Assembly: GCA_025459365.1 (NCBI GenBank)
Contig: JALOQR010000009.1
Span: 1 to 37,263, forward strand
Direction of reading: 5' to 3'
Source: Fimbriiglobus sp.
GTDB taxonomy: Bacteria; Planctomycetota; Planctomycetia; Gemmatales; Gemmataceae
DNA length: 37,263 nt
This document shows positions 32,138 to 37,263 of this stretch, piece after piece; the stretch's first letter is position 1; the number at the start of each line of letters is the position of its first letter. A program made the translations under genes and the position numbers. Below the pieces are notes generated by a model. That model did not search any database. It saw only the letters and a program-made list of their open reading frames with translations, and was not told the origin of the DNA.

Positions 32138-33064
32138 TCACTTCGTCAGCATGTGGATCAGGTACGCCTGAGAGGTGGGAAACTTCTCGTTCGGCTGGCC
32201 GGTGGAGTGGAACGTCACATCCACCGCCGCTGTCTTCAGTTTCTCGGCCAACATCATACCGAGTACCGGCGAGTGGGTCGGGTCGGGGTGTGTCGCTCCG
32301 GGCTTGGCGTCCTTGTCTCCCTTGTAGAACAGGCCGATCGGCGGGTCGTCTTTGCTCACGTGGGTGATTGGTGAGTACTCCTTGATCCACTGTGCCAGTT
32401 TCTCGCGGTCTTTCTCCACCTCGTCGAGGCTTTTCCGCCCGAAGGCGTGCGCACCGTAGGTGTAGTTGGGGAGCCACTCGCGGGTCTCTTTCGGGTCGAG
32501 CGACACCTGGGCGCCATCGACCCCCACGCACAGCAGGCGGGTGCTCTCCCGTTTCACCGGGTCGTCGCTCCTCGGGTCGGCCATGTCATCGTGCAGTGCG
32601 AGCCACAACGACGAACACGCCCCCGCCGATCCGCCCGTCGCGGCGATCTTCGTTTTGTCGATGTTCCACTCTTTCGCCTTGCTCCGCACGAACTGCAGTG
32701 CCCGGGCGGCATCTTCAAGCGGGGCCTTCACCGGCGGATCGACCTTTTGCTCGTTGGCCTGCTTCATGAGCCGGTAGTTGATGGTGACAACGGAAATCCC
32801 CTTCTCCAGGAAGCCCTTCACCCGCGAGTAGTAGCTGCTCTTGTCGCCGTTGCTCCACCCTCCGCCGTGGATGCAAAACACCAGCGGGGTGGGCTTGTCG
32901 GCCTTGGCTTGCCAGAAGTCGAGCTTGTTCCGCTCGTGTGGTCCATACGACAAGTCGGCCGCGGTCGGCTCGATGGGCGGTTTGGGGAGCGGCTTGGCCG
33001 GTGGCTGGGCGATCGCAACCGACGCCACAAGCCCGGCGAGTGCGGAAAGGGTACGAGAAGGCAT
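32138..33064 (-). CDS. secreted BD-FAE-type esterase/lipase
   Basis: The 308-residue alpha/beta hydrolase starts with a signal peptide (MPSRTLSALAGLVASVAIA-QPP). The ATG at 33064 has GGAGG 5 bp upstream, deciding the start. Motifs: LSYGPHERNKLDFWQA, oxyanion-hole HGGGW near residue 69, INYRLM, and nucleophile GGSAGA near 147. DP(T)HSP near the end may carry the catalytic His/Asp region. The HGGG(W) and GGSAGA motifs fit the bifunctional feruloyl/acetyl-xylan esterase and hormone-sensitive-lipase-like families common in planctomycetes. Substrate inferred to be an acylated sugar or similar. It faces the EF-G gene divergently. Confidence 0.9.
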   Translation of the reverse strand: MPSRTLSALAGLVASVAIAQPPAKPLPKPPIEPTAADLSYGPHERNKLDFWQAKADKPTPLVFCIHGGGWSNGDKSSYYSRVKGFLEKGISVVTINYRLMKQANEQKVDPPVKAPLEDAARALQFVRSKAKEWNIDKTKIAATGGSAGACSSLWLALHDDMADPRSDDPVKRESTRLLCVGVDGAQVSLDPKETREWLPNYTYGAHAFGRKSLDEVEKDREKLAQWIKEYSPITHVSKDDPPIGLFYKGDKDAKPGATHPDPTHSPVLGMMLAEKLKTAAVDVTFHSTGQPNEKFPTSQAYLIHMLTK

Positions 33065-33452
33065 GTTGCCTCCTGAATGAGGGGGAGAGGATGCTGAACG
33101 TACCACACCGCCACGGAGGGAGCAACCAACCGACATGCGTGGAACGTACGGTCGGAATGGCATCAGAAGAGTCAACTGCTGCCTTCATTCAGGGCCGTGA
33201 GGTCATGGAGTGCATCAAGCGGGGCGACTCCCTTCATCGTTCCTTTGCTCAGATCGCGTAGACGGGTGGACGTTGTCGGATACGATAAATGTTTGCTTTC
33301 CGCTCGGCCGGCGAACCTGCGTGTTTCCGGGCGGGTCGTTTCTACACTAATCCAAGCGAGCTGCGGTCCGCCGCCGCTCCCGACGCCGGGCGAGTGCCCG
33401 ACGCCGACCGTCCCCCCCTTTCCCCCGGCCGTCGAGCCGGGGCAGGCGAACG
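33065..33452. other. divergent intergenic region with fusA leader
   Basis: No gene is visible in these 388 bp. The right part holds two GC-rich hairpins (33387-33400 and 33423-33442) just ahead of fusA. A GATAAA string at about 33284 could be a -10, but no matching -35 is clear. Confidence 0.5.
33387..33442 (+). promoter_or_regulatory. two-hairpin leader ahead of fusA
   Basis: CGGGC-GAGT-GCCCG (33387-33400) and CCCCGGC-CGTCGA-GCCGGGG (33423-33442) are both perfect. The second ends 10 bp before the ATG and next to the only purine-rich stretch (GGGGCAGG), so it could limit ribosome access. This is seen as structure only; regulation is inferred. Confidence 0.4.
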
Positions 33453-35603
33453 ATGCTCGACAAAGTACGCAACATCGGGATCATGGCCCACGTGGACGCC
33501 GGCAAGACCACCACGACGGAGCGGATCCTGTACTACAGCGGGACCAAGCACAAAGTCGGCGACGTAGACGACGGGGACACCACGACCGACTTCGACCCGC
33601 TGGAACGGCAGAAGGGCATCACCATCAACAGCGCCGCAGTCTCGATCGACTGGGGCGACATGGCCATCAACATCATCGACACCCCTGGGCACGTCGACTT
33701 CACCGCCGAAGTGGAGCGCTCGCTCCGCGTACTCGACGGCGCGGTCGGCGTGTTCTGTGCCAAGGGCGGCGTCGAGGTGCAGAGCGAAACCGTGTGGCGG
33801 CAGGCGACCAAGTACAAGGTGCCGCGGCTGGCCTACGTCAACAAACTCGACCGCATGGGCGCCAACTTCTGGGCCTGCGTCGAGCAAATGAAGACCAAGC
33901 TGAACGCCAATCCGGTGGTGGTCACCATCCCCGCTGGCCAGGACGACAAACTCGAAGGGATCATCGACCTGATCCGCATGAAGCTGATCACCCGCGACCT
34001 GACCGACAAAACGAACCGCAAGTTCTTCGTCGAGGATATCCCCGAGAAGTACCGCGAGGAAGCGGCCAAGCGCCGCGAGCAGATGCTCGACGGCGTGAGC
34101 GCGGCCTCCGATGAAATCATGGAACTGGTGCTCGAAGGCAAGCCGGTCAGCGAAGAAATGATCCGCAAGGCGCTGCGGGTCGGCACGCTCGGCAACATCT
34201 TCACGCCCGTTCACTGCGGCAGCAGCAAGATGTTCCACGGGGTGCAGCAGTTGCTCGACCTGGTGGTCGACTGCCTGCCTAGCCCGCTCGACCGCCCGCC
34301 GGTCGAAGGGACCCACCCGAAGACGAAAGAAGTGTCGCTCCGCAAGCCGGAGGCGAGTGAGCCGCTCGCCGCGCTGGCGTTCAAGACCGTCGCCGAGACG
34401 AACGGCGACCTCGTGTACATCCGCGTGTATAGCGGCGAACTGAAGCCGGGCGAAACCTACATCAACACCACCACCGGCAAGAAGGAACGCATCGCTCGCT
34501 TCTACCGCATGATGGGCGACAAGCGCATCAACCTGGAGAAGGCAGGCCCCGGCGACATCGTCGCCGCGATGGGCCTGGCCGACACCTTCACCGGGAACAC
34601 GCTCTCCGACCCGGAGAAACCGGTGGCCCTGGAAGCGATCCAGTTCCCGAAGCCGGTGATCAGCCAGGCGCTGACGTTCAGCAAGACGCTCGACGCCGGC
34701 AAGGTGGGCGAGGCCCTCAACCGCCTGGTGCGAGACGACCCGACGTTGAAGACGCACACCGACGAGGAAACGAAGGACACCATCATCAGCGGGATGGGTG
34801 AACTTCACCTCGAGATCAGCATCGAGAAGCTCAAGCGAGCCGTGGGCGTGCCGCAAGACGACACCGAAAAGGTGAAGCTGGGCAAGCCCCGCGTGGCCTA
34901 CCGCCAAAGCCTCGCGAAGATGGTCGACTTCGAGTACAAGTTCCAGAAGCAGACCGGCGGCCGTGGGAAGTTCGCCGTCATCGTGGTGAAGTACACCCCG
35001 CTGACGCCCGAACAGATCGAGGAGAAGGTCAAGGAGATCGAGGCGCTCAACGATCCGAAGATCAAGCCCGACCCGAACAACGTCTACTTCGTGAACAGCA
35101 TTACCCAGGGGTCGATCGACAAGCAGTACATCCCGAGCGTGGAGGAGGGCCTCCGGGAAGGAGCGAAGAAGGGGTACAAGTACCCGTTCCCGTTCGTGGA
35201 CCTGGAGTTCGACCTGCACTTCGGCAAGATGCACGACGTTGACTCGTCGCAGGACGCGTTCTACCTGTGTGCGCTGGAAGCCTTCCGCGAGGCCCAGGAC
35301 AAAGCCGGCATCCAACTGCTGGAACCGGTGATGAAAGTGGTGGTGGTGTCGCCCAAGGACTACCAGGGGCAAATCACCGGGAACATCAGCAGCAAGCGGG
35401 GCGTCATCGAAGAGACAAGCGAGGAGGGCGGGGTCGCCCAGGTGACCGCCAAGGTGCCGCTCGCCAACCTCTTCGGGTACACCTCGGACCTTCGCTCGGC
35501 GACCAAGGGCCAGGCGAGTTTCAGCATGGAGTTCAGCCACTACGCCCCGGTGCCGGTGGAACTGGCTGACCTGCCGGCCGGCACCGTCCGCGGCGGCAAG
35601 TGA
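33453..35603 (+). CDS. fusA: translation elongation factor G
   Basis: EF-G moves tRNA and mRNA through the ribosome using GTP. The 716-residue protein has all G motifs: G1 AHVDAGKTT (12-20), G2 ERQKGITI (usually ERGITI), G3 DTPGH, G4 NKLD. Domain II, domain III (PEKPVALEAIQFPKPV) and domain IV-V (RGKFAVI, GGVAQVTAKVPLANLFGYTSDLRS, GQASFSMEFSHYAPVP) follow. Length is normal. No str-operon neighbours (rpsL, rpsG, tufA) are present, so this is probably a stand-alone paralogue; planctomycetes often carry several EF-G copies. A strong terminator follows directly. Confidence 0.97.
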   Translation: MLDKVRNIGIMAHVDAGKTTTTERILYYSGTKHKVGDVDDGDTTTDFDPLERQKGITINSAAVSIDWGDMAINIIDTPGHVDFTAEVERSLRVLDGAVGVFCAKGGVEVQSETVWRQATKYKVPRLAYVNKLDRMGANFWACVEQMKTKLNANPVVVTIPAGQDDKLEGIIDLIRMKLITRDLTDKTNRKFFVEDIPEKYREEAAKRREQMLDGVSAASDEIMELVLEGKPVSEEMIRKALRVGTLGNIFTPVHCGSSKMFHGVQQLLDLVVDCLPSPLDRPPVEGTHPKTKEVSLRKPEASEPLAALAFKTVAETNGDLVYIRVYSGELKPGETYINTTTGKKERIARFYRMMGDKRINLEKAGPGDIVAAMGLADTFTGNTLSDPEKPVALEAIQFPKPVISQALTFSKTLDAGKVGEALNRLVRDDPTLKTHTDEETKDTIISGMGELHLEISIEKLKRAVGVPQDDTEKVKLGKPRVAYRQSLAKMVDFEYKFQKQTGGRGKFAVIVVKYTPLTPEQIEEKVKEIEALNDPKIKPDPNNVYFVNSITQGSIDKQYIPSVEEGLREGAKKGYKYPFPFVDLEFDLHFGKMHDVDSSQDAFYLCALEAFREAQDKAGIQLLEPVMKVVVVSPKDYQGQITGNISSKRGVIEETSEEGGVAQVTAKVPLANLFGYTSDLRSATKGQASFSMEFSHYAPVPVELADLPAGTVRGGK

Positions 35604-35630
35604 CCGCCCGATCGAACGTGAAACAGCACA

Positions 35631-35662
35631 GACCCCCGGCCGAAACGCCGGGGGTCTTTTTT
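35631..35662 (+). terminator. intrinsic terminator after fusA
   Basis: GACCCCCGGC and GCCGGGGGTC form a perfect 10-bp stem with a 6-nt loop, followed by six T. It ends 28 bp after the fusA stop codon. Confidence 0.95.
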
Positions 35663-35699
35663 CGATGAGTACCGTCTGCCGAATCGATGCAACTATCAC

Positions 35700-35730
35700 T
35701 TGACACAGAAGCCCCCCCCCCCGTTACAAC
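35700..35730 (+). promoter_or_regulatory. possible promoter with C11 tract in its spacer
   Basis: A perfect TTGACA (35700-35705) is followed by CAGAAG, eleven C (35712-35722) and GTTACAAC. TTACAA at spacing 18 or TACAAC at spacing 19 would be the -10. The transcript would start about 40 bp before the ATG at 35779. Changing the C count would change the spacing. Confidence 0.5.
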
Positions 35731-35778
35731 TACACGCGTCGGCTTCCACACGATTCACACCACGAATGGAGAACGGGG

Positions 35779-36231
35779 ATGAACACGCGATTCGGGTTGC
35801 TCGGTCTGATGGCGGTGGCTATCGCATTGGCGACGATCGAGACCTCAGATGCCGCAGATCCAAAAGTGACGAAAGGGAAAATATACGCCGGCTACTCATC
35901 CACAAACCAGATGATAACCGTAGCGCCGAGTGGAACGTTCGATATCGATTCGCAAGTTGGCGAATACCAAGTGGTGGTCGATGCTGGAACGGTAAATAAT
36001 GGTAAGTTCCTAGCTTGGAACGGGCTAGCCCAATATGAACAAGATGTGACGACCACCGATGTGGGGATGACAAAACCATTTGGACCTCCCCAACCGAAAG
36101 CGATCACCAACCCCCCGCAGGGTCTGTTAATCAGAGGGCGTGTGCGGTGGCGTGCGAATACCAACGACAATTGGAAGTGGCTTGGCGACGAGTTCACGAC
36201 ACCGTACACCTCTGTTGCTGCGGCGCAATAG
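35779..36231 (+). CDS. small exported protein, unknown
   Basis: The 150-residue product has a clear signal peptide (MNTRFGLLGLMAVAIALAT...SDA-ADP). The mature part is beta-rich (KIYAGYSSTNQMITVAPSGTFDI, GEYQVVVDAG) with no known domain and no Cys. GGAG at 35766-35769 precedes the ATG by 9 bp. The gene is AT-richer than its neighbours and uses more A/T-ending codons, which may indicate recent acquisition. It comes before a DUF1559 prepilin-like gene on the same strand, 96 bp away, so the two could share a transcript. Confidence 0.8.
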   Translation: MNTRFGLLGLMAVAIALATIETSDAADPKVTKGKIYAGYSSTNQMITVAPSGTFDIDSQVGEYQVVVDAGTVNNGKFLAWNGLAQYEQDVTTTDVGMTKPFGPPQPKAITNPPQGLLIRGRVRWRANTNDNWKWLGDEFTTPYTSVAAAQ

Positions 36232-36327
36232 TTGGCACACCAAGATGTCTCAACAATATTATCCGGAATATGCCATGTGCACAACGTGGCAACTGAATGA
36301 AGCCCACACTTTTTCATGGAGGATGTC

Positions 36328-37263
36328 ATGACACCCCGACGTGGAGCGAGTTTGGTCGAGTTGCTAGTCGTGATTGCCATCCTCGCCATCCTCATTGGCC
36401 TACTCCTGCCGGCCGTGCAGAAAGTGCGAGAGGCGGCACGTCTGATCCAGTCGCTGAATCACCTGCACCAACTGAGTGCCGGCTTGCATCAGGTGGCCGA
36501 TTCCAACGGTGGGAAGATCGGGGGGACGGTGAAGGCCGATCCCGCGAACCATCAGGAATACCGACTTCAGAATTCATCGCTCCCATGGTCGGACACACTC
36601 CCCCCGCTCTGGCTGATCATACGCCTCATCGACGGGAAAAGCCTGTATCACCCAGATGAAGAGACAGTTGGCTATCGGCACTACCTGATCAGTACCGCCG
36701 ACCCTACATTTCCATCCATGCATAAGGACGTGTTGAACCAAGACGGACAGGTAACCTATCCATATGGCGGACCTACTAGCTATGCCTTCAACATGATTGC
36801 TTTTGTAGGCCCACCACGCTTCCCCACCACGTACTCGGACGGCACGTCGAACACGATCGCATTTTGTGAGCGATACTACACAACACGCGAATTTGGTGCA
36901 GACCCGTCCCTTGAGGCGAGCGGTTACTCACCTTATCAGTACCTGATGCACGGCACGATGGACCCGGCGTATCCCATCCAACCTGGCTCGTCAGTTCGTA
37001 ACAACCTTGACAAAAGAAGAGCAAGTTTTGCTGATGCTGGATGGGGAGATGTGATACCCGTTACGACCATGTTTCCTCCGGTCTCTCGGCCTTCCGTGTC
37101 GGGATTGACGTTTCAGGTACGGCCGAAGTTCCTTGACACGGACAACCGCATCCCCCAAACCCCGTTCTCGGCTGGGCTACCGGTGGCGATGTTCGACGGC
37201 AGCGTCCGTACGGTGCGGCCGGGGGTCAGCCCGGAGGTCTTCTGGGGGGCCGTCACCCCCGCC
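36328..37263 (+). CDS. DUF1559 prepilin-like protein, 3' end outside window
   Basis: At least 312 residues are visible and the frame is open at the edge. The N-terminus is a type IV prepilin/pseudopilin signal: [35 protein letters not shown], with cleavage expected after Gly before ASLVE and Glu at +5. The body is DUF1559 (SBP_bac_10-like): [18 protein letters not shown] near the end is the family's H-X9-DG type signature, and [13 protein letters not shown] is the other conserved block. These proteins are greatly expanded in planctomycetes, with unknown roles, perhaps in surface fibres or uptake. The ATG at 36328 is supported by GGAGG at 36318-36322. Confidence 0.93.
   Translation, partial: MTPRRGASLVELLVVIAILAILIGLLLPAVQKVREAARLIQSLNHLHQLSAGLHQVADSNGGKIGGTVKADPANHQEYRLQNSSLPWSDTLPPLWLIIRLIDGKSLYHPDEETVGYRHYLISTADPTFPSMHKDVLNQDGQVTYPYGGPTSYAFNMIAFVGPPRFPTTYSDGTSNTIAFCERYYTTREFGADPSLEASGYSPYQYLMHGTMDPAYPIQPGSSVRNNLDKRRASFADAGWGDVIPVTTMFPPVSRPSVSGLTFQVRPKFLDTDNRIPQTPFSAGLPVAMFDGSVRTVRPGVSPEVFWGAVTPA

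Noticed and set aside
33342-35699. 785-codon open frame on the minus strand
   Set aside because: Exactly antisense to EF-G, whose motifs are complete. The His/Asp/Leu-rich translation has no family.

Overview
The window looks like chromosome of a GC-rich planctomycete, most probably of the Gemmata/Gemmataceae type. Evidence: a prepilin-like DUF1559 protein at the right edge with the planctomycete N-terminal signature, secreted HEAT-repeat/propeller and CE15-type proteins, an AAA ATPase with a winged-helix-like N-terminus, single genes or short runs instead of long operons, few Shine-Dalgarno sites, and many short palindromic repeats between genes. The taxonomic call is inference from gene families and composition. 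I saw no tRNA, rRNA, CRISPR array, transposase or phage gene.

Left part (1-6.5 kb): a G-rich, gene-free edge; an exported small protein with a sigma-factor-like core (minus); a HEAT-repeat protein (plus); a full-length ComEC DNA-uptake channel (minus); a 124-bp palindromic element; and rarA (minus), which carries an in-frame palindromic repeat inside its coding sequence.

Middle left (6.5-17 kb): phosphate uptake genes pstS and a fused pstC-pstA (minus), next to a hybrid histidine kinase; prmC; a secreted HEAT/propeller protein (plus) whose 3' end runs into a convergent membrane glycosyltransferase-like gene. A 32-bp repeat core flanked by G runs occurs in opposite orientation before rarA and before prmC.

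Middle (17-25 kb): a minus-strand run SDR - J-like - GrpE-like - glycosyltransferase, in which a J-like protein without a canonical HPD overlaps a GrpE-like gene by 76 bp; a NagA-like deacetylase with a Tyr in place of the usual metal-binding Glu; a large secreted alpha/beta-hydrolase-like protein whose nucleophile elbow has Glu in place of Ser; a zinc-ribbon membrane protein; and an AAA ATPase whose stop codon abuts that of its convergent neighbour.

Right part (25-37 kb): a minus-strand run threonine/serine dehydratase - GT39-like - CE15-like esterase; a sigma-28-type factor; tryptophanase; a small membrane protein; a BD-FAE-type esterase; elongation factor G with a clear terminator; then a small AT-richer exported protein preceded by a C11 tract lying between a perfect TTGACA and a weak -10 (a possible phase-variable promoter); and the 5' part of a DUF1559 prepilin-like gene that leaves the window.
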